From the NCBI GenBank assembly GCA_002378605.1, contig DFSK01000165.1, positions 4,425-10,207 of the forward strand: a DNA stretch of 5,783 nucleotides, read 5' to 3'. Position numbers and translations under genes: made by a program. Below are positions 1-5,783 of this stretch, in pieces. Origin of the DNA: Alphaproteobacteria bacterium UBA3439 (lineage in GTDB: Bacteria > Pseudomonadota > Alphaproteobacteria > Puniceispirillales > Puniceispirillaceae). Each line of letters starts with the position of its first letter. The stretch's first letter is position 1. Below the pieces are notes generated by a model that saw only the letters and a program-made list of their open reading frames with translations, did no database searches and had not been told where the DNA came from.

Positions 1-1031
1 TCAAAAATCGCAATTTCCAGAAACATCTTATCGGTGGCATCACTCACGCCAGACCGCTCACCACCCATGATACCGGCAAGATCATCGGGGCCATTCGCAT
101 CGCCAATCACCAGCATATCTTCGTCAAGATCATAGGTTTTTTCATTAAGTGCCGTCATGGTTTGGCCGGCTTTTGCCCGACCAATGATCAATTTACCACC
201 GTCGATTTTATCAATGTCATAGGCATGAAGCGGGCGGCCAAGATCGACCATCACATAATTGGTGATATCAACCAAGGCGCTGATTGGTCGTTGGCCAATG
301 GCTGTTAGGCGGTTTGCCATCCATGCCGGGCTGCTGCCATTTTTCAATCCGGTAAAGGCGCGGCCTGATACCAACGGGCATAGATGGGCCTCATCCGGCG
401 CCAGATTCAGATCCCACGATATAGGGCTGTCAAAACTGCCCTCAAGCGGGCTTGTATCAATCGGTTTTAAATGGCCATAACCCGCCGCGGCCAGATCACG
501 CGCAACACCGCGAACGCCAAGACAATCGGCCCGATTGGGCGTAATTGCAATTTCGATAATCGGGTCATCAAGCCCCGCATAGGCTGCAAATGACGCGCCA
601 ATAGGCGCATCTGCCGCCAGATCAATAATGCCGTCATGTTCATCAGATAGCTGCATTTCGCGTTCTGAACATAGCATGCCATTTGACAGCTCGCCGCGAA
701 TCTCACCGGTTTTCAGCGTCAGATCTATCCCCGGAACATAGGCACCAACCGGCGCAAAAACACCTTTCATGCCAGCGCGTGCATTTGGCGCGCCACATAC
801 CACCTGAACAGGATCGCCAGTACCAATATTGACCATACAGACGCGCAATTTATCAGCATTGGGATGCTGTTCTGCCGAAATCACTTCGGCAATCACAAAT
901 GGTGCCAAGGCAGCCGCACGATCGACAACTGATTCAACCTCAAGCCCAAGCATGGGCAGAATGTCCAAGATATCAGCCAGCGGCCGATCGGTTTCAAGAT
1001 GGCTAAAAAGCCAGTCGCGGGTGAATTTCAT
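1..1031 (-). CDS. pheT: Phenylalanyl-tRNA synthetase beta subunit, N-terminal 343 residues (runs off left edge)
   Basis: The beta chain of the cytoplasmic alpha2-beta2 enzyme that charges tRNA-Phe. It carries tRNA-binding and editing modules, while the alpha chain holds the active site. Seen: the start [12 protein letters not shown]; an OB-fold tRNA-binding domain at about residues 40-150 with EQHPNADKLRV (54-64), VVCGAPNARAGM (77-88) and ELSNGMLCSE (114-123); ITPNRADCLGVRGVARDLA (163-181); and the start of the B3/B4 editing region with LVDITNYVMVDLGRPLHAYD (253-272) and GIMGG (320-324). The reading frame is open to base 3 with no stop. PheT proteins are usually near 800 residues, so a little under half is present; the B5, B6 and anticodon-binding-like C-terminal domains lie outside. 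The ATG shares one base with the pheS stop (TGATG), and a G-rich stretch (complement of 1039-1045) at Shine-Dalgarno distance supports coupled translation. The identity is very secure. Confidence 0.97.
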   Translation of the reverse strand, partial: MKFTRDWLFSHLETDRPLADILDILPMLGLEVESVVDRAAALAPFVIAEVISAEQHPNADKLRVCMVNIGTGDPVQVVCGAPNARAGMKGVFAPVGAYVPGIDLTLKTGEIRGELSNGMLCSEREMQLSDEHDGIIDLAADAPIGASFAAYAGLDDPIIEIAITPNRADCLGVRGVARDLAAAGYGHLKPIDTSPLEGSFDSPISWDLNLAPDEAHLCPLVSGRAFTGLKNGSSPAWMANRLTAIGQRPISALVDITNYVMVDLGRPLHAYDIDKIDGGKLIIGRAKAGQTMTALNEKTYDLDEDMLVIGDANGPDDLAGIMGGERSGVSDATDKMFLEIAIF

Positions 1032-2116
1032 CAAACAGCCCCCCCAGCAAGACCGGCATGAATTGACGGCGCATCAAATGGCAAAAAGCCGTAATGGCGC
1101 ATCCAGCGCAAATCGCTATCGTAAAATGTACGAAGATCAGGGATGCCATATTTCAGCATCGCAATTCGCTCGATGCCCATACCAAAGGCAAATCCTTGAT
1201 ATTTTTCGGGATCATAACCGCAATTTTCGAGAACGCGTGGATTGACCATGCCCGACCCGAGGATTTCCAGCCAATCATCACCAGCGCCAATTTTCAGCGC
1301 ACCATTATCGCGGGTACAGCCAATGTCGACCTCGGCTGATGGCTCGGTAAACGGAAAATAGCTTGGCCGGAACCGCACCGGCAAATCATCAACGCCAAAA
1401 AAGGCACGACAGAAATCAATCAGGCACCCTTTAAGATGCCCCATATGAATGCCGTCTCCAATGACCAGCCCTTCACATTGATGAAACATCGGTGAATGTG
1501 TGGCGTCATGGTCAGAACGATAGGTACGCCCGGGAACAATGATGCGGATTGGCGGCTCTTTGGCCTCCATTGTCCGAATCTGCACCGGCGATGTATGCGT
1601 ACGAAGAACCTTGCGTTTGCCATTAGCATCGGCTGGCAGATAAAAGGTATCATGTTCCTGACGTGCGGGATGTTCGGGCGGAATATTCAGCGCGGTAAAA
1701 TTATAATAGTCAGATTCGATATCCGGGCCTTCGGCAACCTGAAACCCCATTTCGGCAAAAATGGCGATCACCTCTTCAATGGTGCGTGACAATGGGTGAA
1801 GCCGTGCATCGGTTTCGGGCCTGCTTGGCAAGGTTACATCCAACCGTTCGGCAGATAATCTTGCATTGAGCGCCGCTGATGCCAGCATCGTCTGTTTGGC
1901 GTCAATTGCCGCGGCGATTTCGTCCTTGACCTTGTTCAGCGCCTGACCTGCCTGTTTACGCGCTTCGGCATCCATGCCACCAAGATCGCGCATCATCAAC
2001 GAAATACGGCCTTTTTTGCCAAGCGAGTCAATGCGGATTGCCTCAAGCGCGTCAAGGCTATCTACGGCACCAATGGCGTCAATAATTTCTGAAGATACGG
2101 CATCAAGGCTTTGCAT
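1031..2116 (-). CDS. pheS: Phenylalanyl-tRNA synthetase alpha subunit (catalytic chain)
   Basis: The class II synthetase chain that activates phenylalanine with ATP and transfers it to tRNA-Phe in the cytoplasm, acting as alpha2-beta2 with PheT. It has 361 residues; E. coli PheS has 327. Seen: an N-terminal tRNA-binding coiled-coil region (about 1-90) with the family's LGKKGRI (32-38); motif 1 around [19 protein letters not shown] (107-125); [16 protein letters not shown] (129-144); [12 protein letters not shown] (149-160); motif 2 in [21 protein letters not shown] (196-216); [17 protein letters not shown] (248-264); and motif 3 [17 protein letters not shown] (308-324). Ala310 lies where small residues shape the Phe pocket in this family. 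The C-terminal tail after residue 339 ([10 protein letters not shown] and beyond) extends past the E. coli end and resembles alphaproteobacterial PheS. The start ATG has GGTGA seven bases upstream. The stop TGA overlaps the pheT ATG by one base. A leader of 163 bases separates it from rplT. Confidence 0.98.
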   Translation of the reverse strand: MQSLDAVSSEIIDAIGAVDSLDALEAIRIDSLGKKGRISLMMRDLGGMDAEARKQAGQALNKVKDEIAAAIDAKQTMLASAALNARLSAERLDVTLPSRPETDARLHPLSRTIEEVIAIFAEMGFQVAEGPDIESDYYNFTALNIPPEHPARQEHDTFYLPADANGKRKVLRTHTSPVQIRTMEAKEPPIRIIVPGRTYRSDHDATHSPMFHQCEGLVIGDGIHMGHLKGCLIDFCRAFFGVDDLPVRFRPSYFPFTEPSAEVDIGCTRDNGALKIGAGDDWLEILGSGMVNPRVLENCGYDPEKYQGFAFGMGIERIAMLKYGIPDLRTFYDSDLRWMRHYGFLPFDAPSIHAGLAGGAV

Positions 2117-2279
2117 TATGTTTCACCATCGGTCGTCATATGATTCAAAAAGAAGTCGGCTTAAAAAAACGAACCGCCGTGATCGCAGTGGCCAGATCAA
2201 TCATGGTCAAAACCAATCATTTTTTCTGGCACCGGTCAACACAACGGCTCGTCTGTCGTCTCGAATTTTGGGATGATCC
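2117..2279 (-). promoter_or_regulatory. Untranslated leader between rplT and pheS, candidate attenuator
   Basis: A noncoding gap with several elements readable on the minus strand. GTGCCAG (2232-2226) can pair with CTGGCCAC (2195-2188) with one bulge. ACTGC (2189-2185) can pair with GCGGT (2177-2173; one G-U pair), followed three bases later by seven T (2169-2163). CGGC (2179-2176) can pair with GCCG (2160-2157), followed by the T-rich ACTTCTTTTT. Neighbouring stems share bases, so they are mutually exclusive, as in an attenuator. In E. coli pheST is controlled at this position by a Phe-codon leader (pheM) and attenuation. Here the terminator stems are only 4-5 bp, so function is inferred and uncertain. 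A small GGGAT/ATCCC palindrome (2280-2270) starts at the last base of the rplT stop. Confidence 0.35.
2145..2204 (-). CDS. Candidate Phe-codon leader peptide, pheM-like position (tentative)
   Basis: A 19-codon ORF, MIDLATAITAVRFFKPTSF followed by TGA, ends 28 bases before the pheS ATG. Three of its 19 codons are Phe, two adjacent, and it occupies the place of pheM in the E. coli operon. Against it, no convincing Shine-Dalgarno precedes the ATG (upstream is GGTTTTGACC), and the adjacent TTT TTT codons are simply the T-run that follows a possible hairpin, so Phe richness could be a by-product. In E. coli the Phe codons lie upstream of the terminator stem, whereas here they fall within or after the candidate stems. 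It may be a leader peptide or chance. Confidence 0.2.
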   Translation of the reverse strand: MIDLATAITAVRFFKPTSF

Positions 2280-2633
2280 CTAGCTTGCCGCTTTTGACCG
2301 CTCTACCAGGGCCTCAAATGCGCGTGGCTCATTCACCGCCAGATCAGCAAGCATTTTGCGATCGACTTCGATTCCCGCTTTGATAAGGCCGCCCATCATC
2401 TGTGAATAGGTTACACCATATAGGCGTGCAGCAGCATTGATCCGCTGGATCCATAAAGCGCGAAACTCCCGCTTACGCACACGCCGGTCACGATAGGCAT
2501 ACTGACGTGCCTTATCGACGGCTTGGGTAGCGGTTCTGAATGTGTTTTTACGACGTCCGTAATAGCCTTTTGCCGCCTTGATTACCTTGGCGTGCCGGGC
2601 GTGAGTCGTGGTACCTCTTTTAACGCGTGCCAT
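2280..2633 (-). CDS. rplT: 50S ribosomal protein L20
   Basis: A primary 23S rRNA-binding protein needed early in assembly of the large subunit. In E. coli and Bacillus it also represses its own operon by binding mRNA that mimics its rRNA site. The 117 residues match the usual family length. Seen: the start MARVKRG; a long, very basic N-terminal arm (about 1-58) with [22 protein letters not shown] and [24 protein letters not shown]; and the globular C-terminal part [41 protein letters not shown], the segment known to bind both rRNA and the mRNA operator in the family. The start is fixed by GGAGG (complement of 2641-2645) seven bases upstream. Only 13 bases separate it from the rpmI stop, so the two are surely co-translated from one message. 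Confidence 0.98.
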   Translation of the reverse strand: MARVKRGTTTHARHAKVIKAAKGYYGRRKNTFRTATQAVDKARQYAYRDRRVRKREFRALWIQRINAAARLYGVTYSQMMGGLIKAGIEVDRKMLADLAVNEPRAFEALVERSKAAS

Positions 2634-2646
2634 TTACCAGCCTCCG

Positions 2647-2844
2647 TTAAGCGTATGGAAGGAAACGTTTAACGATGCGCGCATCCGCATCGCACAAGAT
2701 CATGGTGCCACGAGCTTGACGTTTCATTTTCTGGGAACGGCGACGTAGGTTATGGCTTAGGAAGGCAGCAGAGCCGCGAACCTTGCCATTTGCGGTCAAG
2801 CGAAATCTCTTTTTCGCACCGCTTTTGGTCTTCATCTTGGGCAT
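2647..2844 (-). CDS. rpmI: 50S ribosomal protein L35
   Basis: A small, basic protein of the large ribosomal subunit. Its 65 residues match the family. Seen: MPKMKTKSGAKKRFRLTANGKVR at the start, then SHNLRRRSQKMKRQARG, and an end in VKRFLPYA, all typical of L35. The start ATG has AGAGG five bases upstream (complement of 2850-2854). It is followed 13 bases later by rplT, the usual rpmI-rplT pair. A candidate promoter and two hairpins lie in the 215-base gap before it, suggesting that rpmI-rplT can be transcribed and controlled separately from infC. Confidence 0.98.
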   Translation of the reverse strand: MPKMKTKSGAKKRFRLTANGKVRGSAAFLSHNLRRRSQKMKRQARGTMILCDADARIVKRFLPYA

Positions 2845-2870
2845 TTTGACCTCTTTCTTCGTAAAAGGAA

Positions 2871-2909
2871 GCTTTTCCGCGTTAAACCCGAAGATTCAGG
2901 CGGAAAAGC
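2871..2909 (-). promoter_or_regulatory. Perfect 10-bp inverted repeat in rpmI leader (operator or attenuator hairpin)
   Basis: On the minus strand GCTTTTCCGC (2909-2900) pairs perfectly with GCGGAAAAGC (2880-2871) around a 19-base loop. It is followed by TTCCTTTTACG and then the rpmI ribosome binding site, 17-21 bases beyond the stem. The stem is strong, and the T-rich but interrupted tail could make it a conditional terminator; its closeness to the start site could equally make it a translational operator. In E. coli and Firmicutes, L20 binds leader RNA of this operon. I see no detailed match to those known structures, so the role is inferred. Confidence 0.5.
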
Positions 2910-2919
2910 GATAAACCGG

Positions 2920-2948
2920 CCGGGCATGCCCTGATTTTTCAGGCCCGG
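2920..2948 (-). promoter_or_regulatory. GC-rich compound hairpin in rpmI leader
   Basis: On the minus strand CCGGGC (2948-2943) pairs with GCCCGG (2925-2920). Inside it CTGA pairs with TCAG around an AAAA tetraloop, leaving a five-base GGCAT bulge on the 3' side. It lies about 20 bases downstream of the predicted transcription start and 10 bases before the 10-bp repeat at 2871-2909. No T-run follows, so it is not a terminator. A structured leader element that helps a ribosomal protein recognise the message is the most economical reading. Confidence 0.45.
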
Positions 2949-2975
2949 ACGCGATATCGAACGCTAAGTGAGCGG

Positions 2976-3004
2976 GTTATATAGGCAAAGACTTGTGGAA
3001 TCAA
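2976..3004 (-). promoter_or_regulatory. Sigma-70-type promoter for rpmI-rplT
   Basis: On the minus strand TTGATT (3004-2999) is followed after exactly 17 bases by TATAAC (2981-2976). The wider context, gCTTGATT and CCTATATAAC, resembles the CTTGAC-N17-TATA form common in alphaproteobacterial housekeeping promoters. It lies just past infC, in noncoding sequence. Transcription should begin near 2969, giving a leader of about 125 bases before rpmI. The match is good but unproven. Confidence 0.6.
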
Positions 3005-3059
3005 GCCCTGATCCTAATGATCGTCAAATTCTCAACAGCCAAAAATTCTGGCTTCAGCC

Positions 3060-3596
3060 CTATTTTGGCGCCAAAACCATGATCATCTGGCGACCTTCCA
3101 TTTTTGGCATCGCCTCGACCTTGGCAAATTCATCGGTTTCATTGCGCACCCGTGTCAAAACGATTGCACCAAGATCCTGATGCGCCATTTCGCGGCCACG
3201 GAAACGAAGCGTTACCTTCACCTTATCGCCGCCACTCAGGAATTTCTGCACACTGCGCATTTTGACCTGATAATCATGCTCGTCAATATTCGGGCGAAGC
3301 TTGATTTCTTTGACCTCGATAATCTTTTGCTTTTTACGCGCTTCATTGGCGCGTTTCTGCGCTTCATATTTATATTTGCCATAATCAAGAATCTTGCAAA
3401 CAGGCGGGTCAACATTGGGCTGTACCTCAACCAGATCAAGGCCAAATTCTTCGGCCTGACGTATTGCTTCTGATGTATCTAGAACCCCAAGCTGGGCACC
3501 TTCTGGATCAATGCAGCGTACTTTTGGCGCACGGATGGCGCCATTCACGCGCGGGCCGTCCAAAACGGGCGGCGTATTACTATGTGGACGTGCTAT
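3060..3596 (-). CDS. infC: Translation initiation factor IF-3, non-canonical ATA start
   Basis: IF-3 binds the 30S subunit, prevents premature 50S joining and proofreads the start codon and initiator tRNA. With the ATA start it has 178 residues, near the family's usual 170-180. Seen: [14 protein letters not shown] at the head of the N-terminal domain; [38 protein letters not shown]; the basic linker [10 protein letters not shown]; the C-terminal domain [18 protein letters not shown]; and the end [11 protein letters not shown]. The start is set by AGGAG (complement of 3603-3607), six bases from ATA, with an in-frame TAA just before that ATA. The first downstream alternative, TTG at 3563, has no ribosome binding site and would drop eleven residues ([13 protein letters not shown]) that resemble other alphaproteobacterial IF-3 N-termini. 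Known: E. coli infC uses ATT, and IF-3 represses its own mRNA by rejecting that start. Family identity is certain; the ATA start is highly likely. Confidence 0.96.
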   Translation of the reverse strand: MARPHSNTPPVLDGPRVNGAIRAPKVRCIDPEGAQLGVLDTSEAIRQAEEFGLDLVEVQPNVDPPVCKILDYGKYKYEAQKRANEARKKQKIIEVKEIKLRPNIDEHDYQVKMRSVQKFLSGGDKVKVTLRFRGREMAHQDLGAIVLTRVRNETDEFAKVEAMPKMEGRQMIMVLAPK

Positions 3597-3600
3597 TTAA

Positions 3601-3607
3601 CTCTCCT
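3601..3607 (-). promoter_or_regulatory. infC ribosome binding site that selects the ATA start
   Basis: The minus strand reads AGGAGAG, then TTAA, then ATA. The GGAG core is six bases from ATA, a normal distance. No ATG, GTG or TTG lies at a usable distance, so this site points to ATA at 3596-3594. Confidence 0.8.
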
Positions 3608-3631
3608 ATAGCGGTCAAAAACATTCAAATG

Positions 3632-3662
3632 TGATCAAACCAACATCGACACGGCTTGATCA
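3632..3662 (-). promoter_or_regulatory. 10-bp stem-loop between thrS and infC
   Basis: On the minus strand TGATCAAGCC (3662-3653) pairs over ten positions (one G-U) with GGTTTGATCA (3641-3632) around an 11-base loop. It lies in the 130-base gap between the thrS stop and infC, about 25 bases before the infC ribosome binding site. What follows (CATTTGAATGTTTTTG) is not a clean T-tract, so a simple terminator is doubtful. It may stabilise the thrS 3' end, mark a processing site, or modulate infC. I saw no strong promoter in this gap. Confidence 0.5.
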
Positions 3663-3726
3663 GGTTATTTATTACCAAAAACAGCGGATTAATACCAGTT
3701 TTTTCGATTTATCCAATGGGCAACCA

Positions 3727-5682
3727 TCATATATGCGTTTTTTCAGCGCCAGCCTCGGACTTTGCGACCATATCGGGGGCAAGACTCTCGCTTTTCAAAG
3801 TCGCCAGAGCTTCGGCCATATCAATAACCTGCTGCTCATTCGATCCAAGGCGGCGCAGGGCAATTGTTCCGGCTTCGGCTTCACGCCCGCCAACCGCCAA
3901 AATGAATGGCACCTTCATCACGCTATGTTCACGCACCTTATAGCTGATCTTTTCATTGCGAAGATCGGTTTCCACACGCAAGCCAAGGGCGGCGGCGGCA
4001 TCGGCAACCTCGCGGGCATAATCATTGGCCTGATCGGTAATCGACGCCACCACAATCTGCACCGGCGCCAACCATGCGGGCATGCGACCAGCATATTGTT
4101 CAATCAAAATGCCAATCCAGCGTTCCATTGACCCCAAAATCGCACGATGCAACATCACCGGACGATGCCGATTACCATCTTCGCCAACATATTCGGCATC
4201 TAGACGGTCAGGCAGAACAAAATCGACCTGCAAAGTACCGCATTGCCAATCACGACCAATCGCATCACGAAGCACAAATTCAAGCTTTGGCCCGTAAAAA
4301 GCGCCCTCACCCGGATTTAAAATCGTATCCAGCTTTGCCGCCTTTGTCGCATCGGTCAGGGCCGCTTCGGCGCGATCCCATGTGGCATCATCACCAGCGC
4401 GCACATCCGGCCGGTCAGAAAATTTCACCCGAACGTCACTAAAGCCGAAATCAGCATAGATTGATTGCAACAGCGAACAGAATTTCACCGATTCAGCGGT
4501 AATCTGGTCTTCGGTACAAAAGATATGCGCATCATCCTGCGTAAAGGCACGCACCCGCATGATGCCATGCAAAGCGCCAGATGGTTCATTGCGATGGCAT
4601 GATCCAAATTCGGCCATACGCAATGGCAGGTCACGATAGGATTTAATGCCTTGACGGAAAATCTGCACATGGCAGGGGCAATTCATCGGCTTGAGCGCCA
4701 AAGTGCGTTCATCTTCGGATTGCGCGGTGAACATATTCTCACCAAATTTTTCCCAATGGCCCGATGCTTCCCACAGGCTTCGATCAACAAGCTGCGGGGT
4801 TTTCACCTCGCTATAGCCAGCCGCATCAAGACGACGGCGAACATAGGCTTCAATTTCACGATAAAGCACCCATCCCTTGGCATGCCAGAAAACCGAACCG
4901 GCCGCTTCTTCTTGCAAATGAAATAGACCAAGCTGGCGCCCTAATTTGCGATGATCGCGTTTTTCGGCTTCTTCCAGCATATGAAGATAGGCCGCCAAAT
5001 CTTTTTCAGTGACCCATGCCGTGCCATAAATCCGTTGCAGCATTGGACGGGTCGAATCCCCACGCCAATAAGCACCGGCAACTTTCATCAATTTGAAAGC
5101 ATGACCCAGCTTGCCGGTTGATGGTAAATGCGGGCCACGGCAAAGATCAATAAAATCACCCTGCTGGTAGAAAGTGACGGTCTGATCGGCAGGAATCGCC
5201 TCGACCAGCTCTATCTTGAAAGGCTCATTATTCTTTTTATAGAACGCAACCGCTTCATCGCGCGTCCAGACATTGCGAATGATGGGCTCGTCACGGTCAA
5301 CAATGTCATGCATCCGCTTTTCAATGGCGGCAAGATCATCTTCGCTGAAGGCCGTTTCACGGTGGAAATCATAATAGAAACCATTCTCGATTGCCGGCCC
5401 GATCGTGACCTGCGTTTCAGGATATAACTCCAAAACCGCTTCGGCCATGACATGCGCGCAATCATGGCGCAATAAAGCCAAGGCCTGCTCGTCTTTGGCG
5501 GTGACCAATGACAGCCTTGCATCATTTTCGATTGGGCGCGTCAAATCCCATTCAGCGTCATCAACAACGGCAAGCAACGCAGCCTTGGCAAGACCTGGCC
5601 CGATATCGGCAGCGATCGTTGCTGGTGTTACCGGCTGGTCATATGATCGCTGCGATCCATCTGGAAGCGTGATATTTGGCAT
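3727..5682 (-). CDS. thrS: Threonyl-tRNA synthetase
   Basis: A class II enzyme that charges tRNA-Thr and hydrolyses mischarged Ser-tRNA-Thr, in the cytoplasm. It has 651 residues; E. coli ThrRS has 642. Domains in order: TGS (about 1-63, [10 protein letters not shown]); the N2 editing domain with H73 and H77 in [11 protein letters not shown] and C181 and H185 in DLCRGPHLP; the catalytic core with MNCPCH (C335), [27 protein letters not shown] (R364, H386) and [14 protein letters not shown] (H512); and the anticodon-binding domain from about 540 ([12 protein letters not shown] to [17 protein letters not shown]). C335, H386 and H512 are the expected zinc ligands. All editing and catalytic residues are intact. 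The ATG at 5682 was chosen because PNITLPDGS begins the TGS domain; an in-frame ATG at 5742 would add 20 residues unlike the family. AAGAGG lies 12 bases upstream, a longish spacing. The C-terminal tail after about 630 looks disordered. Confidence 0.98.
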   Translation of the reverse strand: MPNITLPDGSQRSYDQPVTPATIAADIGPGLAKAALLAVVDDAEWDLTRPIENDARLSLVTAKDEQALALLRHDCAHVMAEAVLELYPETQVTIGPAIENGFYYDFHRETAFSEDDLAAIEKRMHDIVDRDEPIIRNVWTRDEAVAFYKKNNEPFKIELVEAIPADQTVTFYQQGDFIDLCRGPHLPSTGKLGHAFKLMKVAGAYWRGDSTRPMLQRIYGTAWVTEKDLAAYLHMLEEAEKRDHRKLGRQLGLFHLQEEAAGSVFWHAKGWVLYREIEAYVRRRLDAAGYSEVKTPQLVDRSLWEASGHWEKFGENMFTAQSEDERTLALKPMNCPCHVQIFRQGIKSYRDLPLRMAEFGSCHRNEPSGALHGIMRVRAFTQDDAHIFCTEDQITAESVKFCSLLQSIYADFGFSDVRVKFSDRPDVRAGDDATWDRAEAALTDATKAAKLDTILNPGEGAFYGPKLEFVLRDAIGRDWQCGTLQVDFVLPDRLDAEYVGEDGNRHRPVMLHRAILGSMERWIGILIEQYAGRMPAWLAPVQIVVASITDQANDYAREVADAAAALGLRVETDLRNEKISYKVREHSVMKVPFILAVGGREAEAGTIALRRLGSNEQQVIDMAEALATLKSESLAPDMVAKSEAGAEKTHI

Positions 5683-5720
5683 TATTGTTAAAAACCTCTT
5701 ATTATCAATGGGGCCAGCGG

Positions 5721-5783
5721 TCAGTTGGCCGCATCGCCACAAACTTGGCAGACCATAGCTGTACCCTTGCCGAAACTCAAGTA
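5721..5783 (-). CDS. Possible C-terminal end of an unidentified upstream gene
   Basis: A frame open from the right edge gives 20 residues ending [10 protein letters not shown] and TGA, stopping 38 bases before the thrS ATG. The CxxCG pair could be half of a zinc-ribbon-like site. I do not recognise the protein. If real, thrS would be the second or later gene of the same transcript, with a small hairpin (GGCCA/TGGCC, 5730-5712) spanning the stop. With only 63 bases visible, an open frame could be chance, and this stretch could instead be the thrS upstream region. Confidence 0.35.
   Translation of the reverse strand, partial: YLSFGKGTAMVCQVCGDAAN

Noticed and set aside
1039..1045. Run of seven G near the pheS end as a phase-variation tract
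   Set aside because: It is short, sits in an essential gene where slippage would alter only the last few residues, and is better explained as the pheT ribosome binding region.
829..1245. Plus-strand open frame of 138 codons opposite the pheT/pheS junction
   Set aside because: It lies antisense to two strongly conserved genes, spans their junction, and encodes a low-complexity, family-less sequence. It is a shadow. The other plus-strand frames opposite pheS, infC and thrS fail for the same reason.
2196..2219. MIGFDHD mini-ORF in the pheS leader
   Set aside because: It has seven codons with a single Phe and only an A-rich upstream stretch. It is not persuasive as a leader peptide.
3037..3053. 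AGCCA/TGGCT hairpin after infC as a terminator
   Set aside because: The stem is 5 bp and the following sequence (GTTGAGAATTTG) has no T-tract.
3561..3563. TTG as the infC start
   Set aside because: It has no ribosome binding site at a proper distance, and using it would discard the upstream codons that look like a genuine IF-3 N-terminus after AGGAG-N6-ATA.
5712..5730. GGCCA/TGGCC hairpin before thrS as an E. coli-like ThrRS operator
   Set aside because: The stem is only 5 bp with a nine-base loop, and I see no Thr-anticodon-like loop (CGU or similar), so the analogy is unsupported.
5740..5742. ATG at 5742 as the thrS start, giving 671 residues
   Set aside because: The extra 20 residues do not resemble ThrRS, and the TGS domain begins right at the ATG at 5682.
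5752..5780. TTGAGT-17-TATGGT as a thrS promoter
   Set aside because: Only four of six bases match in each box, and it overlaps the possible end of an upstream gene, so it is too weak to list.

Overview
The window is a compact run of translation genes, all read from the minus strand. In transcription order (right to left) they are: the tail of an unidentified upstream gene (5721-5783, uncertain), thrS (5682-3727), infC (3596-3060), rpmI (2844-2647), rplT (2633-2280), pheS (2116-1031) and the first 343 codons of pheT (1031 to the left edge). The set comprises threonyl-tRNA synthetase, initiation factor IF-3, ribosomal proteins L35 and L20, and both subunits of phenylalanyl-tRNA synthetase. The order is the same as in the classical E. 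coli thrS-infC-rpmI-rplT-pheS-pheT cluster. I see no plus-strand gene, mobile element, CRISPR array, tRNA or rRNA.

The organism is most likely an alphaproteobacterium of moderate GC. Three things suggest this: the IF-3 N-terminus (a short [13 protein letters not shown] lead before GPRVN), the PheS C-terminal tail ([10 protein letters not shown] and beyond), and a promoter of the CTTGA-N17-TATA type before rpmI. A marine lineage with balanced GC, such as SAR116, would fit, but that is a guess from composition and not a demonstrated placement.

The coding genes are ordinary, so the interest lies in the gaps. (1) infC has no good ATG. Its only well-placed start is an ATA codon directly after an in-frame TAA and a strong AGGAG, which matches the rare-start autoregulation known for IF-3. 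(2) The 215-base gap between infC and rpmI holds a good promoter and then an untranslated leader of about 125 bases with two strong hairpins, one a perfect 10-bp inverted repeat next to the rpmI ribosome binding site. This is a candidate site for L20 (or L35) feedback. (3) The 163-base gap between rplT and pheS holds mutually overlapping stems, T-runs and a 19-codon ORF with three Phe codons, in the position of E. coli pheM. This is a possible attenuator but is weakly supported. (4) A 10-bp stem-loop lies between thrS and infC.

I found no previously undescribed multi-gene system. The window looks like a housekeeping operon whose junctions each carry a plausible cis-acting control element.
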